NCBI GenBank assembly: GCA_025057755.1
Contig: JANWVC010000025.1
Coordinates: 62,001-126,000 of the forward strand
Reading direction: 5' to 3'
Length of the DNA stretch: 64,000 nucleotides
From: Limisphaera sp.
GTDB lineage: Bacteria; Verrucomicrobiota; Verrucomicrobiia; Limisphaerales; Limisphaeraceae
The notes beneath the pieces are model-generated. The model worked only from the letters and a program-made list of their open reading frames with translations. It was not told the origin of the DNA and ran no database searches. Shown in pieces: positions 25,803-35,429 of the stretch (position 1 is the first letter of the stretch; each line of letters starts with the position of its first letter). Made by a program: the position numbers and the translations under genes.

Positions 25803-28564
25803 GAAGATGTGGGGAGATTCTTGTAAGGGATGCGCACGGTGAACCGCGCGCCTTTGCCGGGACCGTCGCTATGCACGTGAATGGAGCCGCCCAATGCCTT
25901 CGCCGCCAGGGCGCTGCTGTGCAAGCCGAAACCGTGGCCATTGGGCCGTGTGGTAAAACCGTGTGTGAAAATGCGGGTAAGATTTTCTGCTGGGATTCCT
26001 ACTCCGTTGTCCTCTACCTCCATGACCAACCAGGCCTCGCCCTCGCGTCGAATGCGCGCCACCACGCGCTTATCGGGTCGGCCTGAATCACTGACGGCGT
26101 ATTTGGCGTTGCGGATCAAATTGACCAAAATCTGCAGCACCTTGTGGCGATCCACGAGAATGGGCGGCGCCGGCTCAAATTCCCGGACCAGCGTGATGGT
26201 GTGCCGGTCTAGGGCGGCTGCATTAATGCGCAACGCGTCTTCCATCAATTGGACAGGCTCGATGGTTTCTTCCACACCGGCCAGCCGGGCATAGTTTTGT
26301 TGCATAGCCACCACCTGCTTGATGTGCTCTACATGATCCCGCACCTGTCCCAACTCAGTCAGCAGAAGCTCCTGTTGTTCGCTCAGTGCCTGACTCACGC
26401 CTTCAAGATAAGCAAGCAGATGCTTGCCGCGCGGATCTTGTGTCAGGAATTCGTCCATGTGCCCGATATGTTCTCGCAGCAATTGCGGGACTTTGGCAAG
26501 GTTGGCAAACCGGTTCTGCCGGATCCGATCTAGCAGGACGGAGCAGGAAACGTTGATACTGGTAAGCACGTTGCCCACATTGTGTAATACGTCACTGGCT
26601 ACTTCCGCCATGCCGGCCAATCGGGATGCATCGACCAGCCGCCGATGAGTTGCTTCGAGTTCCGCTTCCGCCTTTTTTAGCTCTGTGATGTCTTTGGAGA
26701 TGCCAAATGTGCCGATGATTTCACCCCAGGCGTTGCGCCAGGGCATCTTGGTCGTCAGGCACCACGTGACGCGACCATCTTTATGCGTCTCTTTCTCTAC
26801 CTTGCCGATGACGGGTTCACCCGTGGCGATGATGCGTTGTTCATCCTCAAATGCCGGTCGCGCATGTTCCTCGGTGAAGATGTCGAAGTCGGTCTTGCCT
26901 ACCAGATCCTGCGCGCCTCCAACCTGGGGCAACTTTTCCAAAAGCGCGCGGCTGAAGCGTACGAACCGTGACTGGCGGTCCTTGAAGTAAATGGCGTCGG
27001 GAATGTTGTCGAGCAGCGTTTGGAACAGCTCGCGTTCGTAATTGAGCTGATCTTCAGCTTGCTTGAGCTGGGTAATGTCCTTCGAGATTCCGAAGGTGCC
27101 GACGATCTCACCTTGTGCGTTGCGCCAAGGCACCTTTGTGGTCAGGGCCCATGTCACGCGGCCATCGGCATGGGTCTCTTTTTCAAGCTTGCCCACAATG
27201 GGTTGGCCCGTGCGCATGATGGTTTGCTCGTCTTCAAAGGCCGGACGCGCATGCTCCTCCGTGAAGATGTCAAAATCCGTTTTGCCCACCAAGGCTTTGG
27301 GATCTTGCAAGTTGTAACGCTCTACGAAGGCTCGACTGTAGTGGACAAACCGGGACTGGCGGTCCTTGAAATAGATCATGTCCGGGCAATGCTCCAGCAT
27401 GGTTTGGAAGAGGCTGCTGGCTTGGGCCAGAGCTTCTTGAGCCTGTCGAATGGCTGTCACATCCTCATAGGTGCCAAGCACGCCAATGATCTCGCCCTGG
27501 GCATCGCGAATGGGAACCTTGCTGGTTCGCAACCAAGCCAAGGAACCGTCGGGCCGAACTTGGGGCTCTTCATAATCCAGCTTCGGCTGGCCCGTCGTCA
27601 TGACCTCCTGATCATCCGCACAGTACTGGTCAGCATTGATGCGCCAGGGAAGATCGTGATCCGTTTTGCCGACGATGGCTTCTGGGCTGGACAATCCGCA
27701 ATCCGCTGCGAAAGCGCGATTGCAGCCCAGGTACACCGAATTGCGATCTTTCCAAAAAATCCGTTGCGGTGTCGTATCCAAAATCATCCGCAACATTTGC
27801 GTAGATCGGAACAACTCGGCCTCCATTCGTTTGCGAGTTGTGATGTCACGCCCGATGCATTCCACCACAGGCGCCCCCTCCAAACCCAGCGTACGGCGCA
27901 AGGACAGTTCCAAGTGCAACTCTCGGCCCGACGAACTACGCAACTGGGTCTCAATACGGAGAGGAGCCTCCGACGCGTCTTCGGCTTGAAGCAGACGTTG
28001 GATGGTCTCCCAGCACTCGGGGGAAACCACGCTGTGTACGGGCACTTGCTGGAGATCCGCGGCGTTTACGCTCAGCGCGCGGCGCAGCGCCGCATTGCCG
28101 GAGGCGAACCGGCCCTCTACGTCTACGGTGAAGATCAGGTCATGAGCCTGTTCGATCAGCTCGCGAAACGATCGTTCCAATGCTGCTTCTCGTTCCAATC
28201 GTTGTTGCAATTGCTCCGTTTGGATTTGAACCTGGCGACGGAGATACAGGCCCCAGACGCCCATGCCTGCCGTCAAGGCGGATAATAAACTGATCAGCGC
28301 AGCAGAATGACTGGCAGTCCATCCAGTTGGGATTGCGACCTGCCCCATGGCGCTGCCGGGGTAAGCCGATGCGCTGAAAGATTCATTTGGGGACGTTTTT
28401 TGCGGCAGTCCTGCTGCACCTGCAGCAGTAGCCAGTCCCGGGGCCTGGGTAAGCGCCGTGATACATGCCCCCGCAAGCGTGGCCAAGCCCACAATCCACC
28501 AGAACGACCCTGGCTGATGGCGCATCCGCGCCTCTGGCTCTAGCGCTGGCTTTTTGAGGTTCAT
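25799..28564 (-). CDS. Membrane-bound multi-PAS sensor histidine kinase
   Basis: A 921-residue kinase. Two membrane helices (about 21-42 and 88-108) enclose a short periplasmic loop. Four PAS domains follow, three containing 'D/N...I/F(Y/W)FKDR.S.(F/Y)' motifs; the third and fourth are near duplicates and share GKTDFDIFTEEHARPAFEDEQ and FGISKDIT. The dimerisation helix has an unusual H-box, SDVLHNVGNVLTSINV. The HATPase has NLIRNAKYAV, VEDNGVGIP, and the C-terminal TRPNGHGFGLHSSALAAKALGGSIHVHSDG. The start at 28564 avoids a 46-residue leader. It is the first gene of a two-kinase operon. Confidence 0.92.
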   Translation of the reverse strand: MNLKKPALEPEARMRHQPGSFWWIVGLATLAGACITALTQAPGLATAAGAAGLPQKTSPNESFSASAYPGSAMGQVAIPTGWTASHSAALISLLSALTAGMGVWGLYLRRQVQIQTEQLQQRLEREAALERSFRELIEQAHDLIFTVDVEGRFASGNAALRRALSVNAADLQQVPVHSVVSPECWETIQRLLQAEDASEAPLRIETQLRSSSGRELHLELSLRRTLGLEGAPVVECIGRDITTRKRMEAELFRSTQMLRMILDTTPQRIFWKDRNSVYLGCNRAFAADCGLSSPEAIVGKTDHDLPWRINADQYCADDQEVMTTGQPKLDYEEPQVRPDGSLAWLRTSKVPIRDAQGEIIGVLGTYEDVTAIRQAQEALAQASSLFQTMLEHCPDMIYFKDRQSRFVHYSRAFVERYNLQDPKALVGKTDFDIFTEEHARPAFEDEQTIMRTGQPIVGKLEKETHADGRVTWALTTKVPWRNAQGEIVGTFGISKDITQLKQAEDQLNYERELFQTLLDNIPDAIYFKDRQSRFVRFSRALLEKLPQVGGAQDLVGKTDFDIFTEEHARPAFEDEQRIIATGEPVIGKVEKETHKDGRVTWCLTTKMPWRNAWGEIIGTFGISKDITELKKAEAELEATHRRLVDASRLAGMAEVASDVLHNVGNVLTSINVSCSVLLDRIRQNRFANLAKVPQLLREHIGHMDEFLTQDPRGKHLLAYLEGVSQALSEQQELLLTELGQVRDHVEHIKQVVAMQQNYARLAGVEETIEPVQLMEDALRINAAALDRHTITLVREFEPAPPILVDRHKVLQILVNLIRNAKYAVSDSGRPDKRVVARIRREGEAWLVMEVEDNGVGIPAENLTRIFTHGFTTRPNGHGFGLHSSALAAKALGGSIHVHSDGPGKGARFTVRIPYKNLPTSS

Positions 28565-29024
28565 GGCGAACAAGCTATTTCCAGTGTTTGCCGACGGTTG
28601 TTCTCTGCCACCATCGGTCAAAGCCGGACATCCGTCAGGACGCCGGAAAGGGTGATCCAGCGTCCTGCCATCATCGTCGAGTGGCCGCTGGGACGACACC
28701 ATGGCCGGCCCACATGTTCGCCCTTGTGCAGGCGGCGCTGTGTCTCGCGACCGGCCTTAACTCGACACGACTTTCCAAGCCCTCGTTGACCTACGGTTCG
28801 ATGGTCCTAGCTCGACATCGGCGGGTGTTGGCCCCGACTTTAGCCAAGAGTGGGTAACACTCGGCGCACCCCAGGGTGGCAACCGGGCGATCGCAGGTGC
28901 ATGCAGGGATCGGTTGAACGCTTGAAGCCAGCAATTCGAAGGAGACTCCCCAAGGCGTACCCTGAATTATTTCGGTTTCCTCGACGGTAGCAGCCGCCTC
29001 ATGAATGCCTGGCTGGAGGCTGCT
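28565..29024. other. Intergenic region between fabD and the sensor-kinase operon
   Basis: About 460 bases without a supportable ORF. It must hold the promoter of the two-kinase operon. Next to the fabD stop an AGCAGCC/GGCTGCT inverted repeat (28989-28995 with 29018-29024) could end fabD transcription, but it has no T run. Confidence 0.4.
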
Positions 29025-29951
29025 TTAGGGGAAGGCGCGCACCGTGGCCTCCAATGATGGGAGGTCGGCGACGTTCCAGATCTGAACATCCTTCTGAATG
29101 CGCTTCAGAAAACCGGTCAACACCGTGCCGGGCCCCAGCTCAATAAACCGGGTGAAGCCTTCAGCTAAGAGGCGCCGCATGCTGGCTTCCCATCGTACGG
29201 GTGCCGTCACCTGCTCTACCAGCCGAGCTCGGATGGAATCTGGGCCATCGTGCGGAGCCGCGGTGACATTGGAAAGGACTGGGACCGCCGGAGACCTCAT
29301 GGGAACTGCTCCCAGCGCAGCCTCCAGACCTGGTTGGGCTGGGGCCATCCAGGGAGAGTGGTAGGCCCCGGCCACGTTCAGAAGTACCGCCTTACGCGCT
29401 CCTCGTGCCCGAGCCAGTTCCACGGCCCGTTCTAATGCCGCGCGCGGTCCGGAGATCACTATTTGACCGGGACAGTTCAGATTGGCGACGGCTACGCCCG
29501 TTGTTTCACAGACCTCCCGCGTGACAGGTTCGTCCAAACCGAGGATTGCTGCCATGGCACCATTGCTTCCTTCGCAGGCGGTTTGCATCAGACATCCCCG
29601 GGTCCGTACCAATCTCAACCCGTCATCGAACGACCAAACGCCTGCTGCGGTGAGTGCTGTAAATTCGCCCAGCGACAATCCCGCAACCGCTTGGAATTCC
29701 AACCCGGGACAGCGTGTGCGCAACAACTCCCATGCCACCCAGCTCACCAAGAAAATGCCCGGTTGAGCATGTTCGGTCTGCGTCAAAACTTCTGCGGGCC
29801 CCTCGAAACAGATGCGGGTCAACTCATAGCCAAGAACTTCATTGGCGCGGTCGAACCACAGGCGCGCCTCCGGGAGCGTTGCCAGGTCGCGCCCCATCCC
29901 CACGTACTGGGCTCCTTGTCCTGCGAACAACAATGCTGTTTTCTGATTCAT
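29025..29951 (-). CDS. fabD: Malonyl-CoA:ACP transacylase FabD
   Basis: It loads malonyl groups onto acyl carrier protein for fatty-acid synthesis. The family signatures are ALLFAGQGAQYVGMG at the N-terminus, AVAGLSLGEFTALTAAG around the active-site Ser (the common GHSLGE is GLSLGE here), LNVAGAYHSPWM around the catalytic His, and FIELGPGTVLTGFLKR near the C-terminus. I start at the ATG at 29951, giving 308 residues, the usual length. No other fab genes lie nearby, so it is detached from the typical fab cluster. Confidence 0.95.
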   Translation of the reverse strand: MNQKTALLFAGQGAQYVGMGRDLATLPEARLWFDRANEVLGYELTRICFEGPAEVLTQTEHAQPGIFLVSWVAWELLRTRCPGLEFQAVAGLSLGEFTALTAAGVWSFDDGLRLVRTRGCLMQTACEGSNGAMAAILGLDEPVTREVCETTGVAVANLNCPGQIVISGPRAALERAVELARARGARKAVLLNVAGAYHSPWMAPAQPGLEAALGAVPMRSPAVPVLSNVTAAPHDGPDSIRARLVEQVTAPVRWEASMRRLLAEGFTRFIELGPGTVLTGFLKRIQKDVQIWNVADLPSLEATVRAFP

Positions 29952-30166
29952 GCGCGGAATCACTGAATCCGAAACTCACGACCGGGAAAAGTCCAGATTC
30001 GCGAGCCTCGACGGGTGTCCACCCCGCCGTTAGGGGGCCCAGCCCAGAGAAGTTGGTTCCCGACCATATGCTGTCGTTGAGCGAAGCCTGGACCCGAGTT
30101 AGCAGACTTCAATGGACCGCCCTTGCTGGCTCGACAATGGTTAGGCTAGTGCCCAAGCTGTGTTCG

Positions 30167-30793
30167 ATGGGGAACGAAAGCAGCGAACGATCGCCCGTAG
30201 ATGCCTTGTGGGACGAGTACGCCCAAGCGTTTCGGTCGTTTGACGATCTGACCTTGGCTCGCTGGTTGGCTCAAACCTTGGGTCAACTCCAGGGGCACGC
30301 CTGGCGAATGTCGCATCCCTTGGTGGCGTCCTACCGACTGGCTGCGCAGGAAGCACACCGACGCGGCGTCTGGCTCAAGCGGCTAGCGACTCCCCCGGCT
30401 GCCTATTTGGAGGCCGCTTGCTGCCGCGCGCCGGCCTTGCCTGTGCTCACGCGGGACGTACGGGATGCTGGACTGCTTTGTCAGCATTGCAACGAAACCC
30501 TGGTACCGTTTGAGGAGCTCCCGGAAGAAGTCCGGCCGGAGCTCGAGCTTTGGGCGGCTCAATATGCACCCGTCCACGGGGTGGCACATTGGGACGATCG
30601 CCAGCGTAAAGCAGTCGGCCACTACGAGCGTGCCCTGGAGCAGGCGGCGGAGGAAGCGGAGCGTCTTTTGGTCCGGGCAGGATTTGAGTTGGCTCCCAGA
30701 TTGTTAGAGTTCTACCCAGCGGTAATTTGGGAGGATCAAGATGAGTGTCTGGATGTGCGGCCTGAAGACGTACTGCTTCAGCCCTCGGAATGA
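30167..30793 (+). CDS. Hypothetical protein (208 aa)
   Basis: I do not recognise a family. The product from the ATG at 30167 is acidic, helical and soluble, with no signal peptide. It carries a lone CQHC element (LLCQHCNETLVPFEELPEEV) resembling half a zinc ribbon, and a basic-acidic helix (YERALEQAAEEAERLLVRAG). Codon use looks coding: the frame is open for more than 350 codons and no overlapping gene competes in its 3' two thirds. The 359-residue ORF beginning at 29714 runs antisense to fabD and its first part is probably spurious. Confidence 0.55.
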   Translation: MGNESSERSPVDALWDEYAQAFRSFDDLTLARWLAQTLGQLQGHAWRMSHPLVASYRLAAQEAHRRGVWLKRLATPPAAYLEAACCRAPALPVLTRDVRDAGLLCQHCNETLVPFEELPEEVRPELELWAAQYAPVHGVAHWDDRQRKAVGHYERALEQAAEEAERLLVRAGFELAPRLLEFYPAVIWEDQDECLDVRPEDVLLQPSE

Positions 30794-30977
30794 AACCTGG
30801 TGCATCCACTCGTGCTGTTGGAGGTCCCACCTTGCGCGGTGCGCCTTAACGCGGATTCATTCAGATTGCCGACGCCCTCTTCAGCTCCCTGAGGCTGAGG
30901 AATTTGTTCACCGCAACGCGCCGGCCCGGGGTCGTCCGGGCATGAAAGGGCCCTGGCTCTTGACCGGCCGGTCAGGA

Positions 30978-31490
30978 TCAGGGCGGTTGCACGCTCCGAT
31001 CGGAGTCTGACCGTCCACCGGACTTGGGCAATGGCACGCTCGGCAACGGTTCGGGGCAGAAAGGGCCTTCCCAAAGCGAACGTGCCCGCACTAATTGCTG
31101 CAACAATTGTGCGTCTGCGGGAGGAAATTTGTGACGCCGCAGATTCTGACGCGCTACCCACTTAAAGCGTGAGCACCCGAGTGGACGCGGTTGGCCGCCT
31201 GTCCAGCGGCTCAAAAAGAAGCGGATTTCGACGCCGATTTCGGGGTAGTCATGTCGAACCAGGGCCCATAACGGCCCCACTTCTACCTCAATGTCCAGCT
31301 CTTCCTTCAACTCACGGCGCAAGCAGGCTTCGAAACTCTCACCCGGCTCCCGTTTGCCTCCCGGAAACTCCCAGAAGCCTGCTAAGTGCGTTCCTTGAGC
31401 CCGACGAGTAATTAAAACTCGCCCTTGATGGAAGACCAGGGCGGCCGCGACTTCCACGATGGGCCTCGGATCGTTGGCAGAATGGGCCAT
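30978..31490 (-). CDS. mutT: NUDIX hydrolase, MutT-type (8-oxo-dGTP diphosphatase)
   Basis: A sanitising pyrophosphohydrolase candidate. The N-terminus EVAAALVFHQGRVLITRRAQ is typical of MutT, and the Nudix box is GGKREPGESFEACLRRELKE EL with all metal-binding glutamates. The following HDYPEIGVEIRFFLSRW and FKWVARQNL also fit MutT. The C-terminal ~25 residues (Pro/Ser rich) are not conserved. It starts 31 bases after the ugd stop in the same direction. Substrate specificity within the NUDIX family is inferred. Confidence 0.85.
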   Translation of the reverse strand: MAHSANDPRPIVEVAAALVFHQGRVLITRRAQGTHLAGFWEFPGGKREPGESFEACLRRELKEELDIEVEVGPLWALVRHDYPEIGVEIRFFLSRWTGGQPRPLGCSRFKWVARQNLRRHKFPPADAQLLQQLVRARSLWEGPFCPEPLPSVPLPKSGGRSDSDRSVQPP

Positions 31491-31520
31491 AGCCCAGTGA
31501 GCCTTCGGGCTTGCTGCCGC

Positions 31521-32819
31521 TCAGCGGCCGATGCTCTTGTAAATCCAGCCCAGCCTCTCCATTTCCCGGGGATCGAAGAGATTGCGACCGTCAAAGAGAA
31601 TCGGATGGGTCATGACCTTTCGGGCCCGCTCCAGATCGAGCTTCTTGAAAACGTCCCATTCGGTGGCTACTACCAAGGCATCGCAACCCTCCGGCACCGC
31701 GTTCATGTCGTCCACGTACGTTACGTTCGGCCCCTCCGGGAGCACTGCACGCGCCTTGCTCATGGCTTTGGGATCGTGCACACGTAGCCGTGCGCCTTCA
31801 CGCAAGAGCCGTTGGCACAGTTCAATGGCCGGCGACATCCGCACATCGTCCGTGTTCTGTTTGAAGGCTAGACCCAGCACCCCGAGGGTCTTCTCTTTTA
31901 ACACCCACAACGTGTCGGCGATCTTTTTGACGAACCGGTCCATCTGTTCGGCATTGATCCGTTGGACCTCCTTCAGCAAACGAAAATCATAGCCCAGCTG
32001 TTCTGCAATCTTGATAAACGCACTGAGGTCTTTGGGAAAACAACTGCCGCCGAACCCAATGCCGGCTTGCAGAAACTCCTGGCCGATACGGTGGTCCATT
32101 CCCATGCCCAGGGCCACTTCTTGCACGTTGGCACCGGTGGCTTCGCAAAGGACCGAGATGGCATTGATGTAGGATATCTTTAGAGCCAGGAAAGAATTGG
32201 AGGCGTGTTTGATCAATTCAGCCGAGTTCAAATCCGTCACGATGATGGGCGCGCCGAAGGGTTCGTAAATCTCTCGCATGACCGGAACCGGCCGCGGGGA
32301 TTGGACCCCAATGACAATCCGGTCCGGATGCATCAGGTCTTCCACGGCGTACCCTTCTCGTAAGAACTCCGGATTGCTCACCACATCGAAATCCACGCGC
32401 GCCCGGCAATAGCGGCGGATGGTTTCCGCCACTTTCTCACCCGTTCGCACGGGAACCGTGCTTTTGTCCACTACCACTTTGTAGCTGGTCATGCAGCCGG
32501 CTATTTCCCGGGCCACTTTCTCAATGAAACTCAAATCCACCGAGCCATCCGGCAAGGGCGGCGTAGGCACGGCAATGAAGATAACCAACGCACGTTCGAC
32601 TCCTTCCGCGATACTCGTGGTAAATCGGAGCCTGCCAGCTGCCACGTTTTTGTGAACCAGCTCTTCCAACCCGGGCTCGTAAATTGGCATGCCCCCCGAT
32701 TTCAGCAGGCCCACTTTCGCCTCGTCGCTGTCCACGCAGGTTACGTCGTGCCCGACCTCGGCAAAGCAAGCGCCTGTGGTAAGCCCCACGTACCCTGTGC
32801 CTATGATGCTTAACCTCAT
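31521..32819 (-). CDS. ugd: UDP-glucose 6-dehydrogenase
   Basis: It oxidises UDP-glucose to UDP-glucuronate for surface polysaccharides. The N-terminal Rossmann motif is MRLSIIGTGYVGLTTGACFA. Further motifs are VPTPPLPDGSVDLSFIE, STVPVRTGEKVAETI, NPEFLREGYAVEDLMHPDRI and the catalytic cysteine in GIGFGGSCFPKDL. The C-terminal UDP-binding domain has LGLAFKQNTDDVRMSPAIEL. At 432 residues it is standard. It is upstream of mutT on the minus strand. The product may feed exopolysaccharide synthesis together with the rfb genes ~30 kb away. Confidence 0.96.
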   Translation of the reverse strand: MRLSIIGTGYVGLTTGACFAEVGHDVTCVDSDEAKVGLLKSGGMPIYEPGLEELVHKNVAAGRLRFTTSIAEGVERALVIFIAVPTPPLPDGSVDLSFIEKVAREIAGCMTSYKVVVDKSTVPVRTGEKVAETIRRYCRARVDFDVVSNPEFLREGYAVEDLMHPDRIVIGVQSPRPVPVMREIYEPFGAPIIVTDLNSAELIKHASNSFLALKISYINAISVLCEATGANVQEVALGMGMDHRIGQEFLQAGIGFGGSCFPKDLSAFIKIAEQLGYDFRLLKEVQRINAEQMDRFVKKIADTLWVLKEKTLGVLGLAFKQNTDDVRMSPAIELCQRLLREGARLRVHDPKAMSKARAVLPEGPNVTYVDDMNAVPEGCDALVVATEWDVFKKLDLERARKVMTHPILFDGRNLFDPREMERLGWIYKSIGR

Positions 32820-32862
32820 GGAGTGCCAACCGTGAAGAGGAGGCGAAGGCGTCTGTCCCGTA

Positions 32863-33603
32863 CTAAGGGGTCGTCATCGCGGGAGATACTGCCGCGTTGG
32901 TTAAAACCGGTTGTGGATTTGGCCCGCCGCTTGCAGGTGCCTCTGCCAGTTCAGGATGAGTCTCCAACAAACTTTGCAAGGCTAACCGGGCTTCCCCGCC
33001 GATCGAGGACATGGGTACAGCTCGCGCGACCTCTTCATAATGACGACGAGCGCGTTCCCACTCACCCCGGGCTTCGGACAAGCGACCCAAGCGCAGCCGT
33101 GCCACCAATGCCACAGGATCCATCTCCACGCGGCGTTCCGCCAAGGATTCATATCGTTCCATGGCCTCATTGGTCCGACCTTGCAACTCCAAGAGGGTTG
33201 CCAGGCCAAAAATGGCCTGCGGAAACAATGGACTGCCGCGATGTTCCCGCAAAAACTGCTCAAACCGGACCTGGGCGCCCGCCAGATCACCCTCCTGCTG
33301 CAGTGCGGTTGCAGCCAACAATAATGCGTGACCACCGGCTTGGGTTCTAGGAAAGCGCTCGGCCACAGCCAAGTAAGCCGAGGCGCGCGGCGCTTGATCC
33401 CGGGCCGTCAAAGCCGGCGCCGCGGCTTCCGATAAGGCCCAAGCAGCTTCAATTCTCCGTTGCCCGCGCCAATAGAGGTAGTACGATACCCCTAGACCCA
33501 GCACGAGCAACCCAATCAATCCCCACAGCAACTGTCGTTTCCGCGTCTCTGCCCATGCATAGGCCTCGATCCACCATGTCGGTTCCGTAGCGGTTGATGC
33601 CAT
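32863..33603 (-). CDS. Membrane-anchored tetratricopeptide-repeat protein
   Basis: A 246-residue protein from the ATG at 33603. A short cytoplasmic head (EPTWWIEAYAWAETRKRQ) is followed by one transmembrane helix (LLWGLIGLLVLGLGVSYYLYW), the topology of YfgM-like TPR proteins. At least four TPR-type helical pairs follow, such as TALQQEGDLAGAQVRFEQFL, LATLLELQGRTNEAMERYES and LGRLSEARGEWERARRHYEE. The C-terminal 30 residues are Pro/Ala rich. A role in envelope protein assembly or quality control is a family-level inference. It precedes ugd by 43 bases. Confidence 0.75.
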   Translation of the reverse strand: MASTATEPTWWIEAYAWAETRKRQLLWGLIGLLVLGLGVSYYLYWRGQRRIEAAWALSEAAAPALTARDQAPRASAYLAVAERFPRTQAGGHALLLAATALQQEGDLAGAQVRFEQFLREHRGSPLFPQAIFGLATLLELQGRTNEAMERYESLAERRVEMDPVALVARLRLGRLSEARGEWERARRHYEEVARAVPMSSIGGEARLALQSLLETHPELAEAPASGGPNPQPVLTNAAVSPAMTTP

Positions 33604-34115
33604 AGTAATCGCGCAATCTCCGAACGTGATTGCCTCATGGCAAGTCAGAAATCCAACCCGGCCAACTTGTGGCAGTCCGGCCCCCTTAGGGACCACACGG
33701 TTCTTGATTGGTCCCTGCTCCGAATCCTTCATCCCTCCTCTAGAAAGAACCATGTACTTGCGCCAAAAAGTCCCTGGAACCGGTATGTAGGATGACGCCC
33801 CCGGTTATCTCCCCTGTGACCTCCCTTCCCATGGGTAGCAAAACCTTGCATCAGGCCCGACACAGGCCGCAGTTTAAGCGTGTTGGTTGTCCAAACCTGC
33901 CCGGAAGGGCGATGCCTCCCACGCAGAGTTGCACGATTTAAGGAAGGTGGCCTGAATCCACAATCGAACCTCGAGCCTTGACTTCTCAGTCGCGCCAGGT
34001 CGGCTCTTCACAGAACCTTGGAGGCCGCGCCGGCAGCCGTGCGGACCGGGTCCTTAAAAGCAATTGGCTTTCATCAAATCGAGATGCTCCTGCGTGGATC
34101 CTGCCGCTGCTGGGC
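33604..34115. other. Intergenic region with no recognised feature
   Basis: About 510 bases between the pseudopilin gene and the TPR gene. No ORF with coding character and no tRNA-like or terminator structure that I could defend. It should carry the promoter of the TPR-ugd-mutT unit. Confidence 0.4.
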
Positions 34116-34886
34116 TTAAAACCACCAGCGAACGTCGCGATCTTGCGGGTTGTACCGTTCCCGGATCATCTTGAAAGGTCGCCAAGCTCCATGCCCATCT
34201 AAAAAGAACGCGTTGCCGCCACCCGGAAATGCACCCTTCCGGTGCGGATTCTTGTGCAGGCCATCCTTCGTTAGGCCGCTAGGCACACCCACAAAGTCAC
34301 TCGGCCCCCGCGATAGAAGGGCATCAGCTATCAGCTCGGCCATCGCCGGGTTTGTATTCCCCGTAATACGCAAATGAAACTGTTTGCCGGGGTACATCCG
34401 GCTGGCCATCTCTGGATCCGGTTGACCGGCGGCGTTCAAACGGGCACCCATCCAGGCAAAACCGATGATCCGACGGTTGCCCGGGCTAATCTCCCACCAA
34501 TTGACCTCAACGTCGAACTCTTTCACCGACGCGCGCACACTCGGACAATAAAAAACCGACCGGGTTGCGCCATAATTGGTCAGCGCATTAGCGGTGTCCC
34601 ATGGTACGTCCCATAGCCAGAAACCGTTTCGCAGATGAGCGGGGACATAGTCCCGGTTCTCATTAGCGTACATCATCACGGCCATGCCAAATTGACGAAT
34701 GTTACTCATACAACGGGCACGCACGGCCTTTTCCTTCGCCTCAGCCAGGGCCGGCAGCAACATCCCCGCCAGAATGGCAATAATGGCGATTACGACCAAC
34801 AACTCGATCAAGGTAAAGGCGACGGGTCGGGTCCTCTCGCACATCCATCGCCGGACCTCGTACTGGTTTGGGACTGACTGTCGCAT
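34116..34886 (-). CDS. Type II secretion/type IV pilin-like pseudopilin, verrucomicrobial type
   Basis: The prepilin N-terminal helix is unmistakable: [20 protein letters not shown], then [20 protein letters not shown], the wording common in Verrucomicrobia and Planctomycetes. The residue before the cleavage-site Phe is Ala (VAFTL) rather than Gly. The C-terminal part shows [17 protein letters not shown], the glycine-rich 'N..F.DGH' motif that ends this family. I list 34886 as start; the ATG at 34844 ([10 protein letters not shown]) gives the more usual short leader. It stands alone, with no gsp genes around it, so its assembly machine is elsewhere. Confidence 0.87.
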   Translation of the reverse strand: MRQSVPNQYEVRRWMCERTRPVAFTLIELLVVIAIIAILAGMLLPALAEAKEKAVRARCMSNIRQFGMAVMMYANENRDYVPAHLRNGFWLWDVPWDTANALTNYGATRSVFYCPSVRASVKEFDVEVNWWEISPGNRRIIGFAWMGARLNAAGQPDPEMASRMYPGKQFHLRITGNTNPAMAELIADALLSRGPSDFVGVPSGLTKDGLHKNPHRKGAFPGGGNAFFLDGHGAWRPFKMIRERYNPQDRDVRWWF

Positions 34887-35429
34887 ATCGGGATTTTTGT
34901 GCCTCGGAGCCGCTTGGGCCGGCTCCGAGTTTCTGCAGCTCTTTCTCGTAAGCTTACTGCTGACCCCAGGGGCTAGCCCAGTCTCCAACCTTGCATCTTA
35001 CTGTGAAATTTTTGCACCCGCCCCGTTGGTGAATCGCAGCACAGCGCTCCTAGCTCGCCTGGTTCAGGTCGGGTTTGCATTATCCATGGCTTCCAATGAG
35101 AACGCCCTGAATCAAACCTGAGACACACACCAGGCCTCGCAGGCAATCTCCGGAGGCAAGAGGCTCGCACAAAGGAGGGTGGCCCTGAAGTTGGGATTGG
35201 TGGAGGTGCCTTGGAGGGACCAGAGCGGAGCATGGCCGTTGCCTTATGCTATCGCCAGGGCCCCAAAGGACCCCGACTGCATCGTTCGAAGCAGGAAATC
35301 GGCCTCAGGGTTTATAATAAGTAGGCGCGCCGTAAAGGCTGAGCCGAGGCCCTGCATGCAAAAGCGCGCCATGGCCTTAGCTTTGGAACGCCGTTGCGTC
35401 CGCCCAGCCTCGCGCTACTATTCGAGGGA
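34887..35429. other. Divergent intergenic region upstream of pseudopilin and mqnC
   Basis: About 540 bases between two divergently read genes, with no coding ORF I can support. A TATAAT-like hexamer occurs at 35313-35318, a possible -10 element for mqnC, though the spacing to a -35 is not convincing. Confidence 0.4.

Noticed and set aside
27020-28285. 421-codon plus ORF
   Set aside because: Complete antisense shadow of the multi-PAS kinase in GC-rich sequence; no domain.
29714-30166. First 150 codons of the plus ORF ending at 30793
   Set aside because: Partly antisense to fabD and lacking coding character; the gene likely starts at 30167.
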